Origin: Ophiura sarsii
Lineage: Eukaryota; Echinodermata; Ophiuroidea; Amphilepidida; Ophiuridae
Assembly (NCBI GenBank): GCA_035610835.1
Contig: CM069455.1
Span: forward strand, 20,659,874-20,723,873
Direction: 5' to 3'
DNA: 64,000 bases
This document shows positions 11,856 to 26,600 of the stretch, in pieces. The notes under the pieces are model-generated. The model did no database searches and had not been told where the DNA came from. It saw nothing but the letters and a program-made list of their open reading frames with translations. How positions within the stretch are numbered: position 1 is the stretch's first letter; each line of letters opens with the position of its first letter. Made by a program: the position numbers and the translations under genes.

Positions 11856-14568
11856 GTTGTGTACTAAGCGGCTACTAAGCTTAACCTTTTTGAACTCTTC
11901 TTTCTTTTTATCGCGTCTATAGGCATCTATTTAAAATAAGCTTACTTCAGTTCTTGCAGGTGGACAAATTTGCCCACTGATTTAGTGGCCAAATTCTCCC
12001 ACCAAGACAAAATGCGTAATAAATTCACTATTTTTCATGTTTGAAACCGAAAATAATTGTTCCAATGGAGTAAAAATCTGCTGGGGAAAGGTTTAAGTTT
12101 GATTTCCGGTTTGAATTAAGCAAATTCTGATACTTGTTGTTGTTGAACTTGAAGAGATAACATAATTTTGTGAATTTGGGTTTGAGATAGAGAGGCTTGA
12201 TATCTCCCAGCACTATATGAGTATATATCTGGGTGGATCCACTAGCCTAAATAAGTACTTGTGGCCAATGGTTTGTGGTGCGGTTGGGAAGGGGAGGGGG
12301 TTTAGGGTGGGGATTGTGATGGGGAGGTTGTTGTGGTGGCATGGATGCATAGGGTGGGGTGGGTAGGGTGTATATGGTGGGAGAGGGTTTTGTGGTTGGG
12401 GAGGGGTTTTGTGGAGGGGAGGGGTTTTGTGAATGAGAGGGGAGGGGTTTGTGGTGGGGATGGAAAAGGGAGGGGGTTTGTGGTGGGGAGGGGGAGGGGG
12501 TTTATGGTGGGGATTGTGATGGTATAAAGGGGTTGTGGTGGCATGGGGGTGGGGAGGTTGTAGGGGTAGTTTAGATGTGTAGGGGGCATTGTGGGAAGGT
12601 GGTGTAGGTTGGGGTTGAGTGGGTTTGTGCATGGGGTGGGAGGGGTTTGTAGTTGGGGTGGTGGCAGGCTTCTCGTTACATTGCGTTTTCGCCTCTGGAG
12701 ACGCAATATTTTTGCTAAAAACGCAGTACATTTTAAACTGGACGCAATAATTTTTAATCGTGTCAAGATAATTTTGCACGTGTAAGCTTACAAATATCAG
12801 TTTTCGTGACAATCCGAATCAAAGTATACTTGGTAAAAAATATTAAATATTCTCGGTCTTCCTTGTACAACTCTCGACCATCGTCCATGTTTTCACCTCA
12901 TCTACACATGTTTTCGTCGTGTCCGTAGTTGTCGTTGAATGCATACATCGTCAATACATATTTGTACATATGTACAGCCTATTTTTAATAGAGACTAACA
13001 CGTGCGTATTGCGTAATTTCTTTTTCTTCTCGCTATTTGATGTCTCTTCAACAGACCAATAGTGACGCTATCGGTTGTTAAACACGATGTTGCGTCAATA
13101 TAACTGGTAAGGGGCGGATTTGTTTGTACAAGGGCAAAGGTTGAATACATTATGATAATTATAATTAGTTCGTCTCTGCGACAAACCCAATTCATTGCAT
13201 TTATTGTTCGTTGTTATGTAAAAATATAGATGAATCAGTAATTGTTAATGTTATAGCGATTACCGCATGGGTAAATATCTTGACGGAAAACTTTGATCCA
13301 CACGCAGCCATGTCGCATGATTGATAATTTCTTCTCAGACCCAATAATTTTGAGAATTGGTAAGATTATGGGGTCCAGTGGACCCCATAATATTTTTACC
13401 TAACGAGAAGCCTGGGTGGTGGGGGAGGGGATCGGTGTGTGTACATCAATAAGTACACATAATAAGCATAGAGGATTCCCTGTTTGTTAATGTAATAGTG
13501 CACTTTCAATGAAAGCTTGAAAATGAATTTTCAAAAATTGTTTTTGCCAAAAATGACTGAAATTGCATCTTTTTCCTAGTAAAACGTAACCATGAATTGT
13601 TTTGAAGCGACGCAAACTATTTTGGTATCAAGCTCAGCTATCGATATATGAAGGATAGAAGATGCCATTTTGTGTGTGGAAGCGCTACTTTTTGGATTAA
13701 CTGTAAATACTGGCAAAATGTCCACTTGCCACAAAATGACTGAAATTTCATCATTTCTCTGGCAAAACGCAACCAAGAATTTTTTGGAAGCGACATGAAA
13801 TATTTAGGTTTTGAGTTAAACAATTGATATATGAAGGGTAGAATATGCCATTGTTTGTGTGGAAGCGCTCCTATTGGATTAACTGTAAATACTGGCAAAT
13901 ATGCCCACTTAGCGAGCATATTTGCCAGTGCATTGGCAAATTTGCCAGGGCTGGACAATTCGAACACCTGCAAGGAATGACTTCAATTTTGACATCGATC
14001 GAGTGCTTGTTGGACTTGGAGCGCAGATGTCTTAGTGCATTTTGATGAATTTGAGATTTTGCATAATATGAAAACACTTTGACATTCTCGAGTTAGTGCA
14101 CCCAGAAGCTAAGTGCAAATGTATCTTTTTTTTGGTGATGAAAATTGGATGGCAACGTCAAATTCCCCATTGCCCGACAGAGTTTCTAGTTTTCCGACAC
14201 GTTTCGTCATTTATCTAATTTTCTCAAAATGAACAAAATGCACTTAAGACATCTGCGCTCCAAGCACTCGACATGTTAAATGATGTTTGCCCGATAACGC
14301 TATAATATTGACAGAATAAACCGTAAGTAAGGCGCAGGCCTAGACCTACTTCTATTCAGCGTATCTCCTAGGGGGGGTTGTCAGGGAAGCAGAGTGCCCT
14401 TAAAGGTAGATGTGATTTTTTTATTTTACATTTTTTGAGGCTGGTGCGAGGGTACCAATTTGAGTCGGGTGGGTTTATATAGCACTGTTGGTTAGTTTAT
14501 ACTGAGTTCGTTTTTTTGGAACCCCATGTCACACTCACATGCAGTTGCATATCTAGGGGGCAGAGTGC

Positions 14569-14601
<33 letters not shown>

Positions 14602-17600
14602 TGGACTGGGAAAATCGAGAAGGCAAAGGAAGGGAAAGAAAGGAAAAAGGAAGTCAGGCAAATTAGTTGGAAAATTGCAGTTTTTCACGCCCCATCTGGC
14701 TAAGCCACCCGGTCGAACTGGTGTTCACCGGGAAACAAAAATATCCTTTGCCCCCCTGACAAGAGTGACCATGGCTACGCTACTGCTCACATGTCACACT
14801 CACAACACATAATTTTTTCTATTAAACCTGTTCCCTGCGTTACCACATATTTTGTAGCCCTGTTCTATCTTGCCTCATTTAATATTAGGTTTTTAAAAAG
14901 GGGTGTGGTTTAAAGCAATGTCGCACTAATTTTTGGAAACAATTTTAATAGCTCATGACACCTGTCAGTTATGAAGTCAAGTCCTCTGAAATTTGTATTT
15001 TTTAACTGGTCCAACCATTATCAGTAACGGCGCTACAGGGGGCATAAAAAGGCACATTTTCGTTCTAAATTAGGTTAAATTAGATGAAATGTTGACAATT
15101 TTAGCATTATAAAACAGCTAAATTTTGAGCGCAAGCGCACATTTTCATAACAAATTACTTGGTATTAGAATGATTTGACAATTTTAGCGTGAAATGTGCG
15201 CGTTTCGCAATAATCATTTTTTCAGCCCCCCCCCCCCCCCTAAAAAAAATCAGCCCCTCTTTTTCCCAAAAAAATTATGAGGCTGGTGCTGCCACTGACC
15301 ATTATAATATAACCCCTTTTTGATGAGCCTTATTTGATCATTGTTTTCTTATTTGTGTTTACAGTTGCGTGGTCATCTAAGACCGTTATCTCATTCCTAT
15401 CCTGTGTGTCGCTCGTTATTTGGCAAAATTCCTACGAGGCTGGGTGTTCCATTGAAGGAGATCGTTGATGCCAATGCACTACATGAAGAAGGGTAAGGGA
15501 GTTTTGAGTGTGAAGGCTATGGAATCTTAACTAATTATTAGACTATAAGTTTAAGTTCCCATTTTTGGACCATTTTTAGTCTGTGGAGCCATGAAATCAA
15601 AAGTTTTAGAAAAATATTGCACGGGGAGGGTCTGTGGGTGAAGTCTGTGTGTTACGCCATTTAGGGGTACCAAAATAGTTATGTGCTTAACGGGGCCCAT
15701 TTCAAACATTTCAAAGATGTTTGGACAAGCATGGGTACCTGTTTGGTGGGGGGAGTGAACCCCCTCCCCATCTCCCCTTCCCCCAGCATTGCCTGCGATA
15801 GTAATCCATGTACGATCAACACCAAGTTGTTGTATCAGCTATCAAGTGTCAGAGTCTTATACATAAAAAAGTGGCTGTATTAAAAGAAAATCAACGCGAG
15901 CTTGTCCAATATATTCTTAGATTGTATCTTTACAGGGGCCTAACCAGAGGGGATGGGATGCATTTGCCCTCCCCTTCCAGAAGGCTTGCCCCCCCCCCCC
16001 CCCCTGATGCTCCCCCAAATGAAATGACAAACTCTATGTATTATATATAGTCGGTTATGCTACACCCCCTGCCAGAAGACTTGTCCCCTGATGCTTCCCC
16101 AAATGAAGACCCTAGTTACGCTACTGTATTTCTGTTTCTCGTTCTAGTCATGTATTTCTAGGGTTTGCTAAAGATGGGCAGTTTGTGTTATCGTACACTC
16201 TCAATGTACATGCTGATGACCACACAGCGTATCCCGTCTATGTATACAAACTTTTCTGGTGGTGCTTTAGAGATAAACAACCGATGCAAAAGGTAAGATG
16301 TATAGTCTATAGTTTAGCTTTACTAAGTACATGAAGTTATCGGCCCCAAAACACAACACATTGTCAAGATTGGCATGATTTACAATTACAAAAATCAGAG
16401 TACATGTAGTTATAGGAATGTACATGAAATTTAAATATACAGTAAGATATTTAATATAAAAAAGTTATAACAATGTTTTATTACCTATTCAGGAACCTGT
16501 CTCACTGGGAAAAGACATTGGAAACATAAAATGCAAGCGATTTTATTGTGCATGAGTAATTTGAACCTATCAATGAATTGAATTTATTGCGATGAGGATT
16601 TACAGTGTAGCGTTTCAGAAGATTTATTCGTAGATCAAAAAGGGCAAGTCAGGACAAAGTGGTATTCATCTTCAATCTCATCTGAATTACACAAAGGACA
16701 AATACGTAGAAAAGGGTTTCTTTTTGCGTCGCCTAAATAAGCTATAAAATGTGTTCCCATATTGTTTGTTTAGGTATCTGAGGTGCGATTATTTGGTGAA
16801 GAGGAAGATATACAACAAGATCTATATCTAGCTGTGTGTTCATGGCCTATGGATAGATCTAAAGTATTGGTGTATGGATGGTAAGTAGGATACATATCGT
16901 CAGCCTGCTTCGATAATTGCCTAACTCATTTTTTTCTAGTTTTTAGAAAACAACAAAAATATGAAAAGTGAGTTAGGCAATTATCGAAGCAGGCTGACGA
17001 TATGTTGAATAGTAGAGGTGAATTTCAACAGGAGCAGTAACTGTTGGATATAATTAGGTTGGGGACATACCTTAGTGAAATGTGGTTTGTTATAGGCCTA
17101 TACAAGTTAAAATGACCCATTTTAAACATTTTACATAATCTGCCTAGCTCACAGTGCTGACTTAGGCAGAATTGAAATTGTGCATTTATCAACACTTTGA
17201 TTGGTCAATGACTTCACTTAGGTATTATTACAGCATGTGCATAATGTGATGAAGTCATGATTGATGCAAAAAGCTCAATTTCGCTGAAAAGTGAGTATGG
17301 CAATTATCGAAGCAGGCTGACGATATGATATAGTTCAGTCATGTTCAAATCGGCAAGCCTCTTTACGAGGAACAAGAGAAATCAGGTTTAGAATTCATCA
17401 CATGCTGCGAGAATCTATTTAGATTCTCCTTTAAAATGCAATAGAAATATTACAATTTTCTATAAAAAGTGATGTATGTAAGTTATTATAATCCCAAAGT
17501 TATGACCAAAATTTGTCGCCTTATATATATATTGCCTAAATTCTGTGCAGAAAAAGTGTGTTGACCTCCTCCTAATCATGGTTATTAGACATTCTCCCAT

Positions 17601-20600
17601 AGAAACCTGTGCTTATTTTAAACCATGAGCTTTACTTTCATGATGCGCAGTTGCTTGCATGTGGTTATTTAGGCATCAGTGAATACACCCCTGATCCTGA
17701 ATCTTTACAACTCTGGATTAAACATGGACGTTTCATTTCCCCCATAGGCTTACACAGTTATAAGTACCCTGTCAAATTCTACACACATGGTCATGATGAC
17801 GGTGCACAACTTTGCTCATGAAGGACACCCTCGATGCTCAATAATGTGAACCTGCCTACTTATGACTAAAGTTCAGTCAGTTCCAAATTGGCGAAACCTG
17901 TTTACAGCAGCGGATGAATTCAGAAGAGCGTCGCGTGCAAAACGCTCACATGGCGCAATATGATGGGACTGTTTTAGTGTCATTTTATGTGTGACGCTTG
18001 CGTATGCCAAAATCGCGCTTATATGGCTTGGATTACTTTTGCGCCCGGATAGATAAAACGAATATTTCTCGCCAATTTGGAACTGATTGAACTATAGTAC
18101 TAATAATTACTCTTGCCTTACTCCATTTATGTCCAGTTGTACCAACTCTCAGGCAGACACTGAGGAAGAAAAGCTCCTATGCTATGTAACTATAACTGCC
18201 ATCCCATCAATGAGTCTGTGTCAGAGATGCATACATAAAAAGTACAGTGCAGGCAACATTTCTGGATACCCAGGTAATTAATAGTAATTATAGTTATTTA
18301 CAACTTGGTTTGACACTTTCCACGCGGCATACGACATTCCATAATGTTTCAAAAATGTCAAAATGATTTAAATTTCATTACCATTTCTAGAATCAACATG
18401 AAAAATGCATTAAAATAAGTTAAATTATTCCTAGTAGTGGTTCAGTAATTCTTGAGATAGGTTTTGGAAGTGGGGAAAGATTTCTGAACAATAAGTTTTG
18501 ATATGGTCAAATTAATACTAATAGCCACGTAAGGGGAAGTGCGAACTAATCGTCTCACAGTGTTGGATGATTGGGACTACCTCCTGATGTTTAACAGAAT
18601 GAGGTACTCACCAATCATCCGGCACCAAGAGACAAATAGTTTGCACTTCTTCCCTGAAATGAACCATGTTGTTTGTTTTATTACACCTCATATTTTATTG
18701 TCAAATTAAGGGGGACTCAAGGAAGTTTTTTTAATTTGCATATGTATAAAAGTATACATTTTGAAAGGAAATGGATCAGAAAATCAACATTTTGCATCAA
18801 TTTTGACCAAAAATGTTGATTTTTTTGGAGAAAATCTCAGCAAAAAATGCCCAAATCACTTTATTATGATGTTAAGACACTGAATTTTTCCAATTTTTCA
18901 CTTTTTTAGCACTTTTCAGTCAACATTTCAGAAAATATTAGATTAGGTAAAAAAATTAGAACTTAGTGCCTCAGTAAGTGTCTTTACATCATAATCAAGC
19001 AATTTGGGCATTTCTCAATTTTCTCAAAAAAATCAACATTTTTGGTCAAAATTGATGCCAAATTTAGATTCTCTGATCCATTTCCTTTCCAAAAATGTAT
19101 ACTTTTATATACTTTTGTCATTTGAGTCATAGTTCAATCATTACAGCACTCACAAATTTAAATAAAAAACCTTCCTCCCCCCCCCTTTAAAGCTAAATTG
19201 AAAATTGAAAACATCTTACGGAGCTCTGCGTAGAGATAGTAGGCTACACTTAGTAAGTAAGAAGTGGACTCAAGTCCTGCACTGGCAGAAGAATAATATC
19301 ATCAAACACCATATCTTCAGGGGTGTGAGAGTTCCTATTTTCAGCTGATTTCACTGTTTTTTGTAAATGCCAACATTTTGGCATTTTCTTTTCTTCTCAC
19401 CCCATATTTTGTGTTTTACCGCAATTTTACGCAATTCTTTCACCGTTTTTACTAATATTCCTCGATTTGTGTGTGTGACCTCTCACACCCATGTATCTTT
19501 ATTGCAAAAGACCTTCACGGATCTCTGTCCAATTATTTTCCGAAACCTTGATGTGAGAACCTTTTCTTAATCAGATTCAAAGGTTTCAAATTTTGTTAAA
19601 AGTATGGAACCTTTTGGTGGAAACTTTCATATATTTATGGGTGTTTATGTAATTTAGATTAATCATGTCGAATTTGTCAATGACTCAATGTTAAAGTTAA
19701 CTTGAAACTTGATTTCGAGGAAATATTGAGAGAGCTCGTTTTTGGTATCACACAATGGTCTTTACTCTTCCTTAAAATTTAATTACCGCTTGCATTGAAA
19801 CTCCTCCCTATAATCAATGTTTGTCTTTTTAAAGACTCTTCTTGGTCGAAGTTGTAGTGGAGCCATCTAACTGAGGGTCAGTCATTTATTAGCCAATCCC
19901 ATTCTGTGACTTGACACCATTATATTTATACGCAGTAATGGAAATACCTACATGACTGTCTACTCAGGGTGGACGATCATGTATGTTGCAGCTCTATTAG
20001 GCCTAAAAAAAGTTGGATTGCCCTTTCACCTCAAATTTCTTTTGGGTTGGTAGGTCAATTTTTTTTAAATTTTTTTTTTAGATTCCAAAGAATGACCAAA
20101 TCACACTGGAATACACAAAGGTTTATATAATTTAACTACATTTTGATATCAAAAAGACAAAGTCTAGTGGCATGGATAATAAATATTTCAGAGTGGGTCA
20201 CATAGGGGTCAATTGAGGTCATTTAGGTGACAAATTTGTAATTTCAACAAAGAAAAAGGTAAACAAATATTTTTTCTTCAAAAGACAAAAACAAAACAAA
20301 AATCGCGACTGAGTTTTCCCGATTCTTACGATCCGTCGGGAAAGGGCAATCCAACATCTCTTTTTTTGCCTTATAATATTGTGTATGCTGATCTAAATAG
20401 TAGTATTGCTTTATTCCCTCATGTGTAAGAGGGACTAAAATCATGTCCTGGCCACTAGGACCACTTTTATCAACTGATTTATTACATTTGGTAAAAGTAA
20501 GGTTAGAAATATTCTAAGTCCACAAAGTGTGTAGTTCCTACAGACAACCCCGGGTAGACGGTCATGTGGTACTAAAAAGTGCCAAAAATGTGATTTTCAT

Positions 20601-23600
20601 GATTTATAAATCACATTTTTTGGCACTTTTTGGTCGATAATTCAAAATATAATAAAGATTTTCAAAAACAAACAAAAACGATTCATAGGGAATTGTATTA
20701 GGAATATAATAAAACTAGAATGACAAAATTTGACAAAATATATTTTGATACTATCTTTGCAGAACCTAAAATTGGTCCAAAAAGTGTTTTTTTATAATTT
20801 TCTCCAAAATTGTCAATTTCATGATCATGGTAAATGTAAAATGTTATATAGATTAAATGATTAATAAAGAAGTTACAGCAGTTTTACTGAGGCTATGCTG
20901 AAGGTTAACTAACAGCCCCCTTAACCCTTACAGCCCCAGATCCCATGAAATCCCATTTCCCAGCATCCTGGTTCCGCGTGGCGCTGAGGTTTTTGTGTGA
21001 AATAATGGCCCCAGGCTATATAGCTGGGCGAATACACTCGCCCAGCACAGCTTCCCCCGTGGCGCAGTTGGTAGAGTGTCCGCCCGCCAACCGAGAGGTC
21101 GTGGGTTCAAACCCCGGGGCGTGGCACCTCTTGTTGTGTGTGCTTTTTTCGCTTGAAAAAAATTTCGTTGGAAAATCCACCGGGTGGGTTAGGGTTAATG
21201 GACACAATAACATCCACATCCTTTTTTACAGTAACGCACCAATGGGCTACCCATCTATAATTCAAATAATTCAAATTCATTTCTAGTCCTACATTAAATT
21301 ACCAGAGTTCGCATTAGTAAATCAAGTCTGGTTCTGCACCCTTTGAGGCAATATTCCAAAACCAGGGTTGTTTCTACACCAATGCGGGAGACCTATTCGA
21401 ATTTATTCAAAATTTATAACATGGTATGGGCCAAATTGAAATACTGTGAATTGTAACAGACACCTCACCATTCTTCAATTGAAGCAATGATGATTTTTTT
21501 TAATATTGTGTGTTTGATACCTCAGATATCGGGGGACATTGGACTCCACCAGAACTATCTATGGAAGATCTTGACATCACAGAACCAGCACCACCAAATT
21601 GTCTGCATCATTGCTTCACCGTCCATACCAAATACGAACTAGCGCCGCCATACCCGTCATTCTCACCCAAACATAGCCTAGCTAAAGATGGTGTAGTGGT
21701 TCTTAACACGGGGGACTCTGTGATTGCATTGGCTGTCAATATGGGAGAGAAATCTGTGTGTCCTAGCTTGTATTCGCCTTTGCATTCAAATTCAATGCCG
21801 TCTAGCGGCTCAACTCAGCATTGCTCTGGGGATAACAGTAATAGCCTAAGTCAGAGCCCAGCTTGGAGCACGTCTAGGAACACAAGGACTTGTGCAATTC
21901 AATGTGATAGCCATTCTATAGACCAGTGTATGGGAGTCATAGACAATAGTGGGAGTAAGACCGGTACAGCGTGTAGTATTGAACTATCAGGTGTTGGTCA
22001 TACTGCAAATACAGGGAAAGATCATAAACATTCCCAACTGTCAGATACTGGCAGTGCGACAAGACCTGCAAATTCTGATCAAGCCACATCTGCCATCCCT
22101 AGTGGAGTTGGGTCAGATGCTATGACTTCCAAATCAAGGAGAAGCTTGAGGCAACCTAAATGTAACACAGGATCTGATCAGGAACACCTTGCCTCGTCTG
22201 GACAAGATATCCTCAGCATCTGTGATAGCCAAAACGAGTCATCATCATTATCATCATCCTCTCAGCAACGATCAGAGGTGAATACCTATCAAGAATGGCC
22301 TTTCTCACAAGACAGCCAGGATGTGGGGAACAGCGAGGACACGACCCAAAGAAATGATATCGTTGTGGATCAACTTGCAATGACGGGTCGTGGTAAGGCG
22401 TTTATCGCATCCATACCGGAGATAAGTGTTACATTATCCAGTAAACGAGACAAGGCTTTGTCACAAGGGGATGCTTGTGATAATCAAACTAAGCAATCGA
22501 TATGTATCATTGATGCGTATGAGGAGAAGAAATCATTGAATCATAGAAGAAATAAGACCTGTAACCATCAGCAACATCAGCTGGACAATAAACACAGTGC
22601 AATACATGAATCGCCAACGAAAAAGCGTGCAATGATATCAGTAGGCACAAGCCCCATGTGCTGCAGTTTTGGAAATACAATGCCTGTGTCCACGTCAGAT
22701 ATAGTAACAGGTAGCAGTAGTCAATATGTAGGTCTGTGTGATCAAGGCAGGACAGTGGTTAATGGAGATGTATGTGAAGAGGACAGGACAGTGAACAAGG
22801 ATAACATTCAGCATGGAGGTGTGGTGGATGAAGGCAGGACAGTAATCAAGGACAATATTGGCAATTGGTTTCTAGATGACTCTAACATAGGTATATAATT
22901 ATAATCTTTTTTTTGTGTGTGAAGTTACGTCAGTATGTAATACATTACTATAGTAATGGCAGCTTTTAGGCATCTGTGTATAATAGAATGTCATATATAA
23001 GCACAAAATACTATAGCTATACATTTTTGAAGAAAATCCATTTACTGATGTTGACTTTACACAGAGGATGTAGCCAACTACTCGGAACTTCTTTGATGAT
23101 TGCTTTGATTTTCAAGAGGAAAACACAGACAAACATTGTATTTATGCCATCTAGAATTATACTCTAAAAAAAGATATAATAAATATTAACGACATTCAAA
23201 GTATTCCTATCCTACTTACCTATTTTTGACTTTGGTTTTGTTAATCGATGAATACACAAGACGTCACTCACAAACCATGATCATGATTCATATTCCCTAG
23301 CCTGTGTGATAAAGGGCAATGTTGCTAGACATCCCATAACTGATGTGTGCATGCTCATAACAATTAAAATGTGTTGTAGTAGTACATGGTTTATTCCGTA
23401 CGGGACGTCTAGTACGTAAGATATAGCCTGATAAAGTTGTCTTTTCCCCCTTAGTGTGGGTGTGTGTGTAACATTGATTCAATCTTTTTGCTGTTAAAGG
23501 TAGTGAAATCTGCGGCAGCCATTGCCCATACCACCATGACGCGTCATTGGATGACTACAGTGCACAATCTAGTGTGTGTACTATACAAGAGTGCACCTGT

Positions 23601-26600
23601 AAACTACAAGGGTTTGGTTATTCTGTAAGAAGCTATATGGAAAAGATGCCGTATGAAGACATGAATCAACCAATTGAGACTGATTGTAAGTGTTGTGATA
23701 CATAATTTCTTAGCTTAGTGTGGGGTATTCCCTGCCGTGCACATTAGTGCACATTAGAATATATTAATAATAATAATAATAATAAACCATGCTTATTAAG
23801 CGCACTCCGTCGCAAGACCCCAGTGCGCTGAAAAAAAAAAAAAAAAAAGTACAAAATATGAACAAAGATACAAAACATTATAAAGTCATTTGCTGAAAGA
23901 GGTGAGTCTTGAGCGAGCTCTTGGATTGCTGCAGTGATGTGGCATTTCTAACATGAGATGGGAGCCGGTTCCAAAGTATTTAACTAAATTGCCAGGTCAA
24001 CTGTCTCAAACTATCGAACCACTGATCACATTGATCTTTAATGAACTCAAAATTCAGAACAGATGTATGGGCCAAGGCTTGAACCAGTAACCATGAGTTA
24101 CTAATTAATGTGCACTATGTCAACAAATTCCTAAAATCCATACACCCTATATGGAAGACATTATTTTCCCCACTTCAAGGTCATGTCTTCATGAAGGTTA
24201 GGATATTCTGTAAGACGATATATGGAAAAGATGTCGTATAAAGACATGCATCAGCCAGTTGAGATTGTAAGTAAGGTCTAAGGCAGGATTTGAAGGTGTC
24301 GGACACAGGCTGCGTCATGGTACATGAGAAGTTGATGCACCCCGGTAAAGTGACGCACCACTCCCGGGGGTCATATAGTGCGTCTTACAACTGATAGGTG
24401 TATAATACACTCCCTACCCCGACTCCCTACACCTCTGGCTGCTTAGGTCCTTGATTGTAAGTGTTATAAGTTGATGTGCTATTTTGATTAGATAACTGCT
24501 TGGTATGGGCTGTTCCATTTGGAATCCATACACCCCCAATGGAAGGCGGCATCATTTTGGAATACCCTCCACCCACGGTCCGTTATTATAATTCACCTTT
24601 TTTACATCAAATATAAAGGGTGCAATGTGAAGGGTAATTACATAATTCTTGCCTGGAAGACATTACCTTAATCTTCCTCACAGGGAAAATGGGTTTACCT
24701 GCATGGGTGACTCCACTTGACAATAGCTCTTGTAGTTAACTGTCAAAACAAGATAAGTTCTGTATTCTTATTCTGTTTTTTAACCATAAATTCTTCCACT
24801 TGTTTACGTTGTAGCCCACAACTATGATAGCATGTTACCAGTGGTAGTATGTGGTACACAAGTTCAGATGCCCATGCACATTGTGGACAAGACATCCATT
24901 AAAGAGGTACGGTTATGCTGCACACAGTAGAATAAAAAGGTACCAAGGGGCGGCTATTCAAATTAGAAGGTGATGTAAACACGTTATCTAGACATACATA
25001 TTTAAGAGCTCAGACATGAGCATTTTCAGGCTGTGGTCTGAATTCAGGCTTTTTTGTTTTCCAAATTTCCGTCTGTTTTGGCCTTTATAGCCCGATTTCA
25101 CGCACCTTTTCAGGCTGTTCAGGTTTTTTTATTCTCATGATAATTATTAAACATTGTTTCTACACTTTAAGAAAACAAAATATAATAATTTTTTTAATTT
25201 TATGATGTCAACAAAAAGATTTTAAAAAGATAGCGACCCAAGATTTTCATATTTTTGGGTCGGTCGCGGAGGGCACAAACAATTTTGTTTTGCCTGATAA
25301 AAAGCTTGTTTCTCTGAATAATACATCTATTATTACATTTTGCAGGGTCCATTCATTGCAGTGAAGCAGCTTACATTGGATGCAGAGCATTACATTTGTG
25401 ATACGATACGCACATTGGCTCCATGGGGGCGCCGTTATATTGCTTTTACCGACTATGATATGCAGATACTGGAGGTAAAAGAATTAACTGTATGTTGGTG
25501 CAGTTTTGGCCACAGGGGGAAGGGTAAAATAAAAATAAAATAAAAAAATTTTAATTTTTTTTTTTAGATTTTGTAAAGAAATATCAACAAAGAGAACTAA
25601 TATTTCCATTTCAAGTTGGAAGGAAGCTAAAATTTCATTTCATATGTTAAAAAACTTTAGCAGAAGAAGCAATAAACTCAGAACTTATGATAATTTATGA
25701 ACTTGTAAGTATTTTTCACAAATGATGATTTTCATACTAAAGTGCAATTGATCAAGAAACAAGTGTTTTCCCAATATTTCATTTGTGCAGTATTTTGATA
25801 TGCTATGGTACATTCTCATATCTATTAAATTATGCAATGTTTTAAACATTTTTGCATGAATTTTGCCTCGTTTACTATCCCAGTATCACAATAAATGCAT
25901 GTAGTGAGCACTCACTCCATTTCAACTGTGTTTACTGAGATGATTTCCACCACTGACTTTCAACTTCTGTGTTTACCATACACGATTTTGAAACAAGCAT
26001 GGCGCCCTAACAATCAACCCAGAGTATGGTTTCTAGATCTAAAGTCCTAAATGTATGTTCCGATCATTTTTTGCTATGATGTTTTTTCTTCACATCATGA
26101 TATTTTGATATCAGAAGAATCCCCATATTTTTCTCATTATGTCTGTAAAATCTTAGGGGCCAGAAATGTTCCATTTAGAAATTATAGGCTAAAATGTGGT
26201 GAATTAACCAAAGGTGGTTAACCACCAACCAGTTTGTGTACTACTCAATGTGCACATTTTTGTGACCTTGTGCTTTTAAAATTAGAACCATTGGAGTTAT
26301 GCAACTCAAACTTTGGAATGTGACAATTTTAAGGATGACCTTTCATGTAAAATAGAAAACATCAAGTTGAAAATCGGGCCAGCAATCAGAACATCCTTTA
26401 AATAGAGTCCTGGGTGCACCTCCCCACCACACACAAAAAATAGATTATAGTGAATAGATTATAGTGAATAGATTGTAGTGAATATAGATTATAGTGAATA
26501 TATTAGAATGTTGTTTCCTACAGGTTTGCCCTAATTCTTCCTGTGTGATCATTATGATAATGGCTTTGATACGAGCCTGGCCAGAACAAAAAGCAACAAC

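Noticed and set aside
12213..12812. 199-codon Pro/His/Thr-rich frame on the minus strand
   Set aside because: Composition is that of the G/T-rich minisatellite; it runs into a hAT-like insertion.
21053..21120. Functional tRNA gene
   Set aside because: The anticodon stem does not pair and the flanks match another genomic copy: a SINE.
21510..21525. ATG at 21510 as start of a 462-residue gene
   Set aside because: It lies before the exon 6 acceptor; conserved DCAF15 exons upstream join in phase.
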